Part shown: piece after piece, positions 22,686-31,073 of the stretch
How the letters are laid out: every line of letters starts with the position of its first letter
Position numbering within the stretch: the first letter of the stretch is position 1
From: Pseudomonadota bacterium
GTDB taxonomy: Bacteria; Pseudomonadota; Gammaproteobacteria; Burkholderiales; Thiobacteraceae
Reading direction: 5' to 3'
DNA length: 64,000 nt
Assembly: GCA_021812385.1 (NCBI GenBank)
Contig: JAKANO010000005.1
Location: 124,001-188,000, forward strand
Notes under the pieces: model-generated
Database searches by the model: none
What the model saw: the letters and a program-made list of their open reading frames with translations, nothing else
Told to the model about the DNA's origin: nothing
Program-made: the position numbers and the translations under genes

Positions 22686-23176
22686 CAGGGCTTCCCTCGC
22701 AAAAACTCCACCAGCGTCTGCGTCCGGTAGTGCCCCTCCATCACGTAGCGGTCATAGTCGCGAAAATTCTGTACGGTTTGGATACCGGGAATGCGCGCGA
22801 CCTCCTTGCCATCCGCATCCAAGTACAGGAACAGCGGCGTGGCAAACGCCTTGTAGCGCACGCCCAAGTCCGCCTCGGTAATGCGCTCGCCGCTGGGCAG
22901 GCGCAGGCGCTTGCCGCTCTCCGAATCCACATACACCAGCACATAGTCTTTGATGTATAAGGCGCGCAATTCGGGATCGACGAAAGTCTGCTTGTTCACC
23001 TGATCGCACCAGGCGCAGCCGAAGCGGCCGAAATATACGAACACCGGTTTGTGCTGTTCCTTGGCGAGGCGCAACCCCTGATCGAAGGTGACGAAAGGAT
23101 AGTCTTGCGGCGGGTCCGCCAACGCACTACCGCACGCGAACAGCAAAGCCAAAAACCAAACGGTCATTCGGGTCAT
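22685..23176 (-). CDS. Periplasmic thioredoxin-like protein, CAWC motif
   Basis: A 163-residue protein with a signal peptide (residues 1-20) and a thioredoxin fold of the Thioredoxin_2/SoxW-like type. Strand KPVFVYFG leads into C54-A-W-C57, and ATPLFLYLDADGKEV contains the cis-proline. Such proteins reduce or maintain disulfides in exported partners. AGGAGA stands 7 bases before the ATG at 23176. It overlaps the propeller gene by one base (TGATG), so that protein is the natural candidate partner, though the mature propeller has few cysteines. Confidence 0.85.
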   Translation of the reverse strand: MTRMTVWFLALLFACGSALADPPQDYPFVTFDQGLRLAKEQHKPVFVYFGRFGCAWCDQVNKQTFVDPELRALYIKDYVLVYVDSESGKRLRLPSGERITEADLGVRYKAFATPLFLYLDADGKEVARIPGIQTVQNFRDYDRYVMEGHYRTQTLVEFLRGKP

Positions 23177-23357
23177 ACCGATATCTCCTCTTGTAGGACT
23201 GCGCCAATCTACGCCTGTCGGAACAAATTATCCATGCGCGCCCTCTGCTCTGCCTGCAGTTGTTTCCGTTTCAGATTGAGAGGCGCAACGCGATGCGTGG
23301 TAAAAAGGGTTATGCTGTGCTCACCGTCACCCAACATCCAACCGAAAAGGATAGCAA

Positions 23358-23516
23358 ATGGCCAAACCCAACTATGCGTTCGCTAAGCGTCAAAAAGAAA
23401 TCGCAAAAAAACAAAAGAGTGAAGAGAAGCGCCGACTGAAAGCTGAAGTGCAGCAACCCCCAGCCGAAGATGCAGGCCAGCCGCAACTACCCGTGGACGA
23501 GAAGCCTGCGGTCTGA
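23358..23516 (+). CDS. Small basic protein MAKPNYAFAKRQKE-
   Basis: A 52-residue reading frame with ATG at 23358 preceded by AAAAGG. The product is highly charged: a Lys/Arg-rich half (KRQKEIAKKQKSEEKRRLK) followed by a Pro/Gln/Glu-rich tail. The N-terminus resembles small conserved proteobacterial proteins annotated only as hypothetical. It is too short for domain assignment; it could bind nucleic acid, but that is inference from charge. It is divergent from the thioredoxin-like gene and convergent with ycaO. Confidence 0.6.
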   Translation: MAKPNYAFAKRQKEIAKKQKSEEKRRLKAEVQQPPAEDAGQPQLPVDEKPAV

Positions 23517-23537
23517 TGCTCTCAGTCACCGCAGCAA

Positions 23538-25253
23538 TTAATGCGCGTGCAGCTTTGCATAGGCCGCCAGCAGTCGCTGGTGCATATCGCATCCTTCCAA
23601 ACCCAAGCCCGGCGAGTGCAAGCCGAAGAAGCGCTGCTCGCGCTTGAGCAGCGCTTGCGCTTGTTGCAGCGTGTCTGCGCCGTACAGTTGTTGCAAGGCA
23701 GCGGTGTACGGCGCGGCGTCTCCCAGATTCAGCAAGCTTTCGATACATAAGTAAACGCGCCGGCGCTGTTCGTTCAACTGCGCGAAATGGCGCACCCAGT
23801 CGCAACCTTCGCGAATGCCATCTTCGTCGCCGATGGCCAGCGCCAGCAGCAGTTTCAGCTCGCCCACGCGCAAGTCTTTCCACAGCGAATCGACATCGGG
23901 GGCGAGACCGATCAAGGCCGCAACCGGACGCTGGTCGGCGAGGCCGAGTTCGTTCAGCGTCTCCAGCAGGTCCTTGCATTCGTCGTCGTCCAAATCCGAC
24001 AGGTGCAGAATCGGCGGACGGATGTCGTTGCCGACGCTGTTGTTTTCATATTCCAGATCGTCGATCGGATAAATCTCCGACATGCCGGGCACGAAAATGC
24101 GGCAGGCGTACACGCCCAAGTGCGTGTAATCCGCGACATAGATATCGCGCCCTTCGGCGTGGATGCGATCCACCAGCCAGGCATAGTCTTCCTCGGTGGT
24201 GTTGCTGAAATTCCAATCGCTGAAAGCAAAATCCGGCGTATCGCCGAGGAAGTTCCAGCTGATGATGCCGCTGGAGTCGACGAAGTGGATTTCCAGATTC
24301 TGCGCGTGGGCGATTTCGTCCAGATCGAAGCCCGGCTCGGGAAAGCCGCCTAATTCTTCCAGCGCACGGCCTTGCAGCAGCTCCGTCAAGGCGCGCTCCA
24401 GCGCGATTTCAAAACGCGGATGCGCGCCGAAGCTGGCGTAACAACCCAGGTCGTGCGGATTGAGCAGGGTCACGTTCATCACCGGATATTGTCCGCCCAG
24501 GGATGCGTCCTTGACCAAAATGCCGAAGCCGGCGGCGCGCAGTGCGTTCACACCCGCAGCGATGCGCGGATAACGCGCGATCACGTCTTCCGGCACATCC
24601 GGCAGGCATAGGCCCTCGGCGATGATGCGAAACTTGACGTAGCGCTCGAAGATTTCCGACAGCGCCTGGGTGCGCGCTTCATTGCGCGTGTTGCCCGCCG
24701 ACATGCCGTTGCTGACATACAGGTTGCCGATGATATTGACCGGGAACCACACGCTGGCGCCGTCGCGCTCACGAATATAGGGCAACGCACAAATGCCGCG
24801 CTCGGCGTTGCCGGAGTTGAGGTCTACCAGCGCGCTGGCGTCGACCGCGCCATCCGGGTTGTAAAATTGATGCAGTTCCGGCGTCAGCAATTCTTCCGGC
24901 CAAGCGCCGTCGTCGTCATGCTGGAACCATTGCTCGCGTGGGTAGTGGGTGAACTCGCGCTTGGCAATCGCCTCGCCCAGATAATAGTGCGTCCAGAAAT
25001 AATTGCAGGACAGGCGCTCGAAAAACTCGCCCAGCGCGCTCGCCAGCGCCGCCAGTTTGGTCGCGCCCTTGCCGTTGGTGAACATCAGCGGGCAATCGCG
25101 CTCGCTGATGTGCACCGACCAGATGCCTTCCACCGGATTGAGCCAGGTGCGCTCTTCGACCTGGAAACCCAAGGCCGCGAGCTTGGCCGTCATGGCGGCG
25201 ATGGAGGATTCGAGCGAAGCATCTTTGCCCGTGATGAAAGTTTCTGTTTGCAT
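23538..25253 (-). CDS. ycaO: YcaO-domain protein
   Basis: A 571-residue protein close in length to E. coli YcaO (586). The YcaO ATP/Mg-binding acidic clusters are visible: ALGEFFERLSCNYF (near residue 77), ALSEIFERYVKFR (near 200) and FEIALERALTELLQGRALEE (near 285). YcaO proteins activate amide backbones with ATP; E. coli YcaO is reported as an accessory factor for RimO-dependent methylthiolation of ribosomal protein S12. The C-terminus (AKLHAH) lacks the PxPxP end of cyclodehydratases. No peptide precursor or RiPP partner enzyme is adjacent, so a housekeeping YcaO role is the best call. Confidence 0.9.
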   Translation of the reverse strand: MQTETFITGKDASLESSIAAMTAKLAALGFQVEERTWLNPVEGIWSVHISERDCPLMFTNGKGATKLAALASALGEFFERLSCNYFWTHYYLGEAIAKREFTHYPREQWFQHDDDGAWPEELLTPELHQFYNPDGAVDASALVDLNSGNAERGICALPYIRERDGASVWFPVNIIGNLYVSNGMSAGNTRNEARTQALSEIFERYVKFRIIAEGLCLPDVPEDVIARYPRIAAGVNALRAAGFGILVKDASLGGQYPVMNVTLLNPHDLGCYASFGAHPRFEIALERALTELLQGRALEELGGFPEPGFDLDEIAHAQNLEIHFVDSSGIISWNFLGDTPDFAFSDWNFSNTTEEDYAWLVDRIHAEGRDIYVADYTHLGVYACRIFVPGMSEIYPIDDLEYENNSVGNDIRPPILHLSDLDDDECKDLLETLNELGLADQRPVAALIGLAPDVDSLWKDLRVGELKLLLALAIGDEDGIREGCDWVRHFAQLNEQRRRVYLCIESLLNLGDAAPYTAALQQLYGADTLQQAQALLKREQRFFGLHSPGLGLEGCDMHQRLLAAYAKLHAH

Positions 25254-25430
25254 TTGGGGATCCTGCTTTTGAAAGAGTAATAAATATGAAGCGCGCTATA
25301 TAAAGACCGCCATTATCGCAGAAGCGCTTGCCTAATCTCGACACGCTCCGAATACCAGTTGCAAATATTGGGCTGGAAAGTGGAATTGCGAATAAACCGC
25401 CCCTATTTTTTAAAAAACCCTCGCCGCACT

Positions 25431-25458
25431 CTTGAAATGGGGAAATACACCCCCATTT
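25431..25458 (+). promoter_or_regulatory. Sigma-32 heat-shock promoter of grpE
   Basis: CTTGAAA (25431-25437), a 13-base spacer and CCCCATTT (25451-25458) match the sigma-32 consensus CTTGAAA-N11-16-CCCCATNT almost perfectly. It lies 24 bases before the grpE start codon. Confidence 0.9.
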
Positions 25459-25482
25459 GTGCCAAAGACTTTGGAGGAATGC

Positions 25483-26016
25483 ATGTCGAATCAAGAAAAT
25501 AGCGCAACACCCGAACAAACCCCGGAACATGCCGCAGCGCAGCCGGAAGTGATGCCCAGCCTGGAAGAAATGCTCCAGGCCGCCGAACTCAAGTCCCAGG
25601 AACACTACGACGCCTGGATGTATGCCAAGGCCGAGACCGAAAATATTCGCCGCCGCGGCCATCAAGAAGCGGAAAGCGCGCGCAAATATGCAGTGGAAGG
25701 CTTTTCCAGCGAATTATTGGCGGTGAAAGATGCCTTGGAAGCGGCTTTGGCCATTGAAAACACCAGCCTGGAGTCGCTCAAGAGCGGCGTCGAACTGACG
25801 CTGAAGCAACTGGCGACGGTATTCAGCAAGTTCCAGATTCAAGAAGTAAACCCGCTTGGCGAAAAATTCGATCCGCACCAGCATCAGGCGATGGCCATGG
25901 TGGCAGCGGATGCGGAGCCGAATACGGTGGTGATGGTGATGCAAAAAGGCTATGCCTTGCATGGCCGCATCCTGCGCCCGGCGCTGGTTTCGGTGGCGAA
26001 GGCCCCAGAAGCCTGA
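25483..26016 (+). CDS. grpE: Nucleotide exchange factor GrpE
   Basis: A 177-residue co-chaperone that releases ADP from DnaK. A disordered, acidic N-terminus is followed by the long dimerising helix (about 25-90, including AKAETENIRRR) and the C-terminal beta domain ending with GYALHGRILRPALVSVAK, the family signature. The start ATG 25483 has a strong GGAGGA 4-5 bases upstream; an earlier in-frame start would lie inside the sigma-32 promoter. It is first in the grpE-dnaK-dnaJ run. Confidence 0.98.
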   Translation: MSNQENSATPEQTPEHAAAQPEVMPSLEEMLQAAELKSQEHYDAWMYAKAETENIRRRGHQEAESARKYAVEGFSSELLAVKDALEAALAIENTSLESLKSGVELTLKQLATVFSKFQIQEVNPLGEKFDPHQHQAMAMVAADAEPNTVVMVMQKGYALHGRILRPALVSVAKAPEA

Positions 26017-26039
26017 AAAGCCGCTTAAAAAACAGGGCG

Positions 26040-26067
26040 CTTGAAAATCCTGGCGCGCGCCCCACTT
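26040..26067 (+). promoter_or_regulatory. Sigma-32 heat-shock promoter of dnaK
   Basis: CTTGAAA (26040-26046), a 13-base spacer and CCCCACTT (26060-26067) lie in the grpE-dnaK gap, 36 bases before dnaK. The spacing is identical to that of the grpE promoter. It gives dnaK its own heat-inducible start. Confidence 0.85.
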
Positions 26068-26103
26068 AACAAACAACATATTCTTTTTTAGAGGGAAATC
26101 ATC

Positions 26104-28020
26104 ATGGGAAAAATCATCGGTATCGACCTGGGCACGACTAACTCCTGCGTCTCCATCATGGAAGGCGGCAAGCCCAAGGTGATCGAAAACTCTGAAGGCG
26201 CGCGTACCACGCCGTCGATTGTCGCGTACGCCGACAACGATGAAATTTTGGTCGGCGCCGCCGCCAAACGCCAAGGCATCACCAATCCGAAAAACACGCT
26301 GTTTGCAGTGAAGCGCCTGATCGGGCGCCGCTTCGACGAACCCATGGTGCAAAAGGATCTGGGCATGGTGCCCTACGCCATTGTCAAGGCCGACAACGGC
26401 GACGCTTGGGTGGAAGTGCGCGGCAAGAAAATGGCGCCGCCGGAAGTCTCGGCGCAAGTGTTGCGCAAGATGAAGAAAACCGCGGAAGAATATCTGGGCG
26501 AGGAAGTCACCGAGGCGGTGATCACCGTGCCCGCTTACTTCAACGACTCGCAGCGCCAAGCCACCAAGGACGCCGGCAAGATCGCCGGCCTGGACGTGAA
26601 GCGCATCATCAACGAGCCGACCGCAGCCGCACTGGCTTTCGGCATGGACAAAAAAGAAGGCGATCGCAAGATTGCGGTGTATGACCTGGGCGGCGGCACC
26701 TTCGATATTTCGATTATCGAAATCGCCGAAGTCGAAGGCGAGCATCAGTTCGAAGTGTTGTCGACCAACGGCGACACCTTCCTCGGCGGCGAAGATTTCG
26801 ACCAGCGCGTCATCGACTATCTGGCCGACGAGTTCAAGAAAGAGCAAGGCGTGGACCTCAGAAAGGACATGCTGGCGCTGCAACGCCTGAAGGAAGCGGC
26901 GGAAAAAGCCAAGATCGAATTGTCCTCGGCGCAGCAGACCGAAGTGAACCTGCCCTACATCACCGCGGACGCCTCCGGCCCGAAACACTTGAACGTGAAG
27001 ATTACCCGCGCCAAGTTCGAGAGCCTGGTGGAAGAGTTGATCGAACGCACCATCGGCCCGTGCCAGATGGCGATCAAGGATTCCGGCGTGAAAATCTCCG
27101 ACATCGAGGACGTGATCCTGGTCGGCGGCATGACGCGCATGCCGAAAGTGCAAGAGAAAGTGAAAGAATTTTTCGGCAAGGAACCGCGCCGCGACGTGAA
27201 CCCGGACGAAGCCGTGGCCATCGGCGCTTCGATCCAAGGCGGCGTGCTGCAAGGCGAAGTGAAGGACGTGCTGTTGCTGGACGTGACCCCGCTGTCCTTG
27301 GGTATCGAAACCCTGGGCGGCGTGATGACCAAGCTGATCACGAAGAACACCACCATCCCGACCAAGGCGCAGCAAGTGTTCTCCACCGCGGACGACAATC
27401 AGACCGCGGTGACCATCCATGTGCTGCAAGGCGAGCGCGAAATGGCGACCGCCAACAAGAGCTTGGGGCAATTCAATCTCGGCGACATTCCGCCTTCACC
27501 GCGCGGCATGCCGCAGATCGAAGTGACCTTCGATATCGACGCCAACGGCATCTTGCACGTGTCGGCCAAGGACAAGGCCAGCGGCAAGGAAGCCAAGATC
27601 ACCATCAAGGCCAACTCCGGTCTGTCGGACGAGGAAATTCAGAAGATGGTGCGCGACGGCGAAGCGCATGCCGAGGAAGATCGCAAGCAGCGCGAGCTGG
27701 TGGATGCGCGCAACCAATGCGACAACTTGATTCACTCGGTGAAGAAGACGCTCACCGAACAGGGCGACAAAGTCAGTGCCGAAGGCAAGGCTGCAATCGA
27801 AGCCGCGATCAAGGACGCCGAGGAAGCGCTCAAGTCCAACGACAAGGAAACCATCGAAGCCAAGATGAATGCACTGGGCACGGCCTCGCACAAGCTGGCC
27901 GAGCAAATGCAAGCGCAGGCGGCGCAAGCCGGCGCGGGCGCGGGTGCCTCGGGCAGCGGCAAGAAAGCCGACGACGATGTGGTCGACGCCGAGTTCGAAG
28001 AAGTCAAAGACAGCAAGTAA
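26104..28020 (+). CDS. dnaK: Chaperone DnaK (Hsp70)
   Basis: A 638-residue Hsp70. The ATPase domain opens with [12 protein letters not shown] and contains [12 protein letters not shown] and [10 protein letters not shown]. The substrate domain begins near [17 protein letters not shown]. The C-terminus carries the lid and the conserved acidic tail [13 protein letters not shown]. It works with DnaJ and GrpE in folding and sigma-32 control. It is preceded by its own sigma-32 promoter and followed by a hairpin before dnaJ. Confidence 0.99.
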   Translation: MGKIIGIDLGTTNSCVSIMEGGKPKVIENSEGARTTPSIVAYADNDEILVGAAAKRQGITNPKNTLFAVKRLIGRRFDEPMVQKDLGMVPYAIVKADNGDAWVEVRGKKMAPPEVSAQVLRKMKKTAEEYLGEEVTEAVITVPAYFNDSQRQATKDAGKIAGLDVKRIINEPTAAALAFGMDKKEGDRKIAVYDLGGGTFDISIIEIAEVEGEHQFEVLSTNGDTFLGGEDFDQRVIDYLADEFKKEQGVDLRKDMLALQRLKEAAEKAKIELSSAQQTEVNLPYITADASGPKHLNVKITRAKFESLVEELIERTIGPCQMAIKDSGVKISDIEDVILVGGMTRMPKVQEKVKEFFGKEPRRDVNPDEAVAIGASIQGGVLQGEVKDVLLLDVTPLSLGIETLGGVMTKLITKNTTIPTKAQQVFSTADDNQTAVTIHVLQGEREMATANKSLGQFNLGDIPPSPRGMPQIEVTFDIDANGILHVSAKDKASGKEAKITIKANSGLSDEEIQKMVRDGEAHAEEDRKQRELVDARNQCDNLIHSVKKTLTEQGDKVSAEGKAAIEAAIKDAEEALKSNDKETIEAKMNALGTASHKLAEQMQAQAAQAGAGAGASGSGKKADDDVVDAEFEEVKDSK

Positions 28021-28034
28021 GGTGATAGGCGTGA

Positions 28035-28066
28035 GGGGTGAGGAGTGAAAACTTCTCACCCCTTTT
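28035..28066 (+). terminator. Intrinsic-type hairpin between dnaK and dnaJ
   Basis: GGGGTGAGGAGT (28035-28046), loop GAAA and ACTTCTCACCCC (28051-28062) form a 12-bp stem with one G-U pair, followed by TTTT. Placed 14 bases after the dnaK stop, it would reduce read-through into dnaJ. Confidence 0.75.
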
Positions 28067-28113
28067 GCCGTTTTACCTCCTCACACCTCACACCTCTCAC
28101 CTAACGCCTCACC
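28067..28113. repeat. CTCACACCT low-complexity repeat before dnaJ
   Basis: Repeated CTCACACCTCACACCTCTCACCT units, the inverse of the GTGAGGGGTGAGG run at 28029-28044, fill the rest of the dnaK-dnaJ gap. The whole gap is thus a degenerate palindrome. Confidence 0.7.
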
Positions 28114-28119
28114 CACACC

Positions 28120-29232
28120 ATGTCCAAACGCGATTACTACGAAGTCCTGGGCGTCAACCGCGACGCCTCCGAAGACGATATTAAAAAGTCCTACCGCAAG
28201 CTGGCCATGAAGCATCATCCGGATCGCAATCCGGACAGCAAGGAAGCGGAAGACAAATTCAAGGAGGCGAAGGAAGCCTACGAGGTTTTGTCGGACGGCA
28301 ATAAGCGCGCGCAGTACGATCAATTCGGCCATGCCGGTATGGAGGGTGCTGCCGGTGGCGGCCAAGGCTTCGGCAATTTCGCCGACGCTTTTTCCGATAT
28401 TTTTGGCGACATTTTCGGCGGGGGCGGTGGCGGCGGCCGGCGCAGCAATGTTTATCGCGGCGCAGACCTGCGCTACAACCTCGAAATCAGCCTGGAAGAA
28501 GCCGCGCGCGGCACCGAAACCAAGATTCGCATTCCCACCATGGAAGAATGCGATACCTGTCACGGCAGCGGCGCCAAGCCGGGCACGGAAGCCAGCACGT
28601 GCAGCATGTGCGGCGGCCACGGCCAGGTGCGCATGCAGCAAGGTTTCTTCTCAATCCAGCAAACCTGCCCCACCTGTCACGGCAGCGGCAAGACCATCAC
28701 CAATCCTTGTACGGCTTGCCACGGCGCGGGCCGGGTCAAACAACACAAAACACTGTCGGTCAAAATCCCCGCCGGCGTGGATGAAGGCGACCGCATCCGT
28801 TTAGCCGCAGAAGGCGAGCACGGCATCAATGGCGGCCCAGCGGGTGATTTGTATGTGATGATTCACCTCAAGCAACACGCGGTGTTCAAGCGCGACAACG
28901 ATGATTTGCACTGCGAAATGCCGGTGAGCTTCACCACCGCCGCCTTGGGTGGCGATATCGATATTCCGACCTTGGACGGCCACGCCAAAATCAAGGTCGA
29001 CGCAGAAACGCAAAACGGCAAAGTGTTCCGCCTGCGCGGCAAGGGCATCAAGGGCGTGCGCAGCCAACAGCATGGCGATCTGTATTGCCATGTGGTGGTG
29101 GAAACGCCGGTGAACCTGAATGCGCGGCAGAAAGAACTGCTGCGCGAGTTGGAAGCGATCAGCCAGGGTCAGGACAACAATCCGCGCGCCAAGGGCTGGA
29201 TGGATCGGGTGAAGGATTTTTTCGGGCAGTAA
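28120..29232 (+). CDS. dnaJ: Chaperone DnaJ (Hsp40, type I)
   Basis: A 370-residue type I J-protein that stimulates DnaK ATPase. The J domain (1-70) has the HPD motif in [11 protein letters not shown] Gly-rich linker (about 75-115) follows. The zinc domain has four CxxCxGxG-type repeats ([32 protein letters not shown]). The C-terminal substrate domains complete it. Length is normal. It belongs to the heat-shock run but is separated from dnaK by a terminator-like hairpin. Confidence 0.98.
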   Translation: MSKRDYYEVLGVNRDASEDDIKKSYRKLAMKHHPDRNPDSKEAEDKFKEAKEAYEVLSDGNKRAQYDQFGHAGMEGAAGGGQGFGNFADAFSDIFGDIFGGGGGGGRRSNVYRGADLRYNLEISLEEAARGTETKIRIPTMEECDTCHGSGAKPGTEASTCSMCGGHGQVRMQQGFFSIQQTCPTCHGSGKTITNPCTACHGAGRVKQHKTLSVKIPAGVDEGDRIRLAAEGEHGINGGPAGDLYVMIHLKQHAVFKRDNDDLHCEMPVSFTTAALGGDIDIPTLDGHAKIKVDAETQNGKVFRLRGKGIKGVRSQQHGDLYCHVVVETPVNLNARQKELLRELEAISQGQDNNPRAKGWMDRVKDFFGQ

Positions 29233-29238
29233 GCGTTT

Positions 29239-29853
29239 TTAATAGCTGACCGAATAGGCTTCGATCTTAATTCCGGAAACGTTGAACGCGGCGGGCGCCG
29301 CGACGATGCCAGCATCTGGCGGGAGGCGCTCCTGCGCTGCGCGCGTGATTAGGATATCCCCGGCATCCGCCAAATCTTCGCCGAGTTTGCTGGCGCGATT
29401 CACGCAATCGCCAAAAAAATCCTCCGCATGCGGCATCAGGATCTTGCCATAGTCGATACCGCAAGCAATCCGCACATCATGGTCATCATCGGTCAGCAGA
29501 TTCACGGCATCGAAAGCAATATGCAGCGCAATGCAAGCACGGACTGCCTCTAGCGGTTCCGGAAACATCGCATAACAATTATCCGCCTCGAACTTGACTA
29601 CGCTGCCGCCATGGCTCTTGATCACCGGCCCAGCCGTGAGTTGCATGCGGGTGATCATCGACAGGTAGTGCACGATGCCATAGCGTTGCGTGATACGCGA
29701 AAACCCGGACATATCCACCACGCAAACCGCGCACGTCGTGCCGTAGGCTTGCCAAATCTCTTCCTCCAACTGCTTGCTGCGCGCCGCGTCCGCTTCCTGC
29801 GCAAAACGCAGCATCAACTGGTGAAAATTTTTTTCCTCGTCGGCGTGCATCAT
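29239..29853 (-). CDS. Class III nucleotide cyclase-domain protein, short
   Basis: A 204-residue soluble protein: a short N-terminal helix and one class III cyclase homology domain. Metal-binding aspartates are seen at Asp47 (VVDMSGFSRI) and Asp91 (VKFEADN), the base-selecting Lys at 87 and Asp at 149 (FFGDCVN), and the ribose-binding Asn at 152. The transition-state Arg of the usual N-x-A-x-R pattern is Lys156 (NRASKL). It may therefore be a weak or inactive cyclase acting as a nucleotide-binding regulator, or use Lys in place of Arg. It lies tail-to-tail with dnaJ, 6 bases apart. Confidence 0.8.
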   Translation of the reverse strand: MMHADEEKNFHQLMLRFAQEADAARSKQLEEEIWQAYGTTCAVCVVDMSGFSRITQRYGIVHYLSMITRMQLTAGPVIKSHGGSVVKFEADNCYAMFPEPLEAVRACIALHIAFDAVNLLTDDDHDVRIACGIDYGKILMPHAEDFFGDCVNRASKLGEDLADAGDILITRAAQERLPPDAGIVAAPAAFNVSGIKIEAYSVSY

Positions 29854-29862
29854 TGCGCTGAA

Positions 29863-30411
29863 TCAGAAATTGGGTTTAGGCGAAGCTTGTTGGTAGCGCT
29901 CTACGCCCGCCATGATTTCCGCCTTGGCGGCATCGGCGTCGACCCAGCCTTCGACTTTTACCCATTTATTCGGTTCGAGATCTTTGTAGTGCTCGAAGAA
30001 GTGCGACACTTGCCGCAGCAGCAGCGGCGATAAATCCCCAGGCTCATGCACATCTTTATAGATGGTGCATAACTTATCGACCGGCACGGCGATGATCTTG
30101 GCGTCGATGCCGGCTTCGTCGGTCATCTTGAGCATGCCGACCGGTCGGCAGCGCACCACCACACCGGTAATCAAAGCCACCGGCGTCACCACCAGCACAT
30201 CCACCGGGTCGCCATCTTCCGACAAGGTATGCGGCACATAGCCGTAATTACACGGATAGTGCATCGCGGTCGACATGAAACGATCGACGAACATGGCGCC
30301 GGTTTCCTTGTCCACCTCGTACTTGATCGGGTCGCCATGCATCGGGATTTCGATGATGACATTAAAATCGTTCGGCACATCGCGGCCGGAGGTCACTTTA
30401 TCCAGATTCAT
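29863..30411 (-). CDS. ppa: Inorganic pyrophosphatase
   Basis: A 182-residue family I pyrophosphatase. It hydrolyses pyrophosphate to drive biosynthesis. Signatures include [16 protein letters not shown] (active-site Glu and Lys), [11 protein letters not shown], the metal site [11 protein letters not shown] and a later Asp/Lys in DDKI-like [10 protein letters not shown]. Length is typical. It lies between queD and the short cyclase gene on the minus strand, 152 bases downstream of queD. Confidence 0.97.
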   Translation of the reverse strand: MNLDKVTSGRDVPNDFNVIIEIPMHGDPIKYEVDKETGAMFVDRFMSTAMHYPCNYGYVPHTLSEDGDPVDVLVVTPVALITGVVVRCRPVGMLKMTDEAGIDAKIIAVPVDKLCTIYKDVHEPGDLSPLLLRQVSHFFEHYKDLEPNKWVKVEGWVDADAAKAEIMAGVERYQQASPKPNF

Positions 30412-30447
30412 GCTTCAACTTCCATTTCAATATAAAAAAATCAATTT

Positions 30448-30548
30448 AACCGCCAAGACACCAAGAGCGCCAAGAAATCTCTGTGTGCTCCGAGATCTCT
30501 GTAGTAAATTTTCTTGCTTTTCTTCGCGTCCTTGGCGACTTGGCGGTT
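30448..30548. repeat. Dyad repeat AACCGCCAAGACACCAAGAGCGCCAAG...CTTGGCGACTTGGCGGTT
   Basis: The left arm (30448-30477) and right arm (30519-30548) form an imperfect inverted repeat of CGCCAAG units around a T-rich centre. It fills most of the ppa-queD gap. It is the same family as 10436-10509. Confidence 0.75.
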
Positions 30549-30563
30549 CAACAGATTGCGGGG

Positions 30564-31007
30564 TTAATCGCGCACCGCGTCCGCCCAGTTGTTCGGCGTT
30601 TCGTACAAGCGCACGCGCTCCAGGCGCAAGTGGTTGCCATACACATCGACATAAGCCGCGTCGAGAATTTTAAACGCCGCCAGGGCCAGGTTCTCGGCCG
30701 TCGGCACGCTGTCCATCACCACGGTTTTATGGCCCGGGATGCTGTTTAGAAATTCCAGCACCTGGGTATCACCGCGATAAACCAGAAATGCGTGATCCCA
30801 CACATTGGCGATTTTTTGCAAGGCGATGTCTTTCACATCGGAAAAATCCATCACCATGCCTTGCTCCGAAGCGCCCTCGGTTTGAATCACTTCGCCCGAG
30901 AGCGTCACTTCCAGCGCATAGCGATGGCCATGCAGGTGCCGGCATTGGCTTTTATGTTGCGGAATACGGTGGCCGGCGTCGAATTCGAGTCTGCGGGTAA
31001 TTTGCAT
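30564..31007 (-). CDS. queD: 6-carboxy-5,6,7,8-tetrahydropterin synthase QueD
   Basis: A 147-residue enzyme of the 6-pyruvoyl-tetrahydropterin synthase fold that makes carboxy-tetrahydropterin from dihydroneopterin triphosphate for queuosine. Zinc histidines occur in FDAGHRI (His13) and HLHGHRY (His30, His32), with the catalytic Cys in QCRHLHGH. The Asp/His pair is in DHAFLV, and the C-terminal Glu in RLYETPNNWA. The other queuosine genes are not in the window. It is divergent from a radical SAM gene that is not QueE by motif. Confidence 0.92.
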   Translation of the reverse strand: MQITRRLEFDAGHRIPQHKSQCRHLHGHRYALEVTLSGEVIQTEGASEQGMVMDFSDVKDIALQKIANVWDHAFLVYRGDTQVLEFLNSIPGHKTVVMDSVPTAENLALAAFKILDAAYVDVYGNHLRLERVRLYETPNNWADAVRD

Positions 31008-31073
31008 TGAATAAAACCAGTGGAAAATTTGCGCAAGTATAACATTTTAAGCATTAACCCTTAGAATGTGCCT

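Noticed and set aside
23538..25253. A YcaO-based RiPP (thiazole/oxazole peptide) cluster
   Set aside because: No precursor peptide, E1-like partner or dehydrogenase is adjacent, and the protein has the length and C-terminus of stand-alone YcaO.
25254..26103. CIRCE operator near grpE or dnaK
   Set aside because: No TTAGCACTC-N9-GAGTGCTAA palindrome found; only sigma-32 promoters are present.
25714..27471. A 585-codon open frame antisense to grpE and dnaK
   Set aside because: Same shadow effect; it crosses the grpE-dnaK gap and has no recognisable domain.
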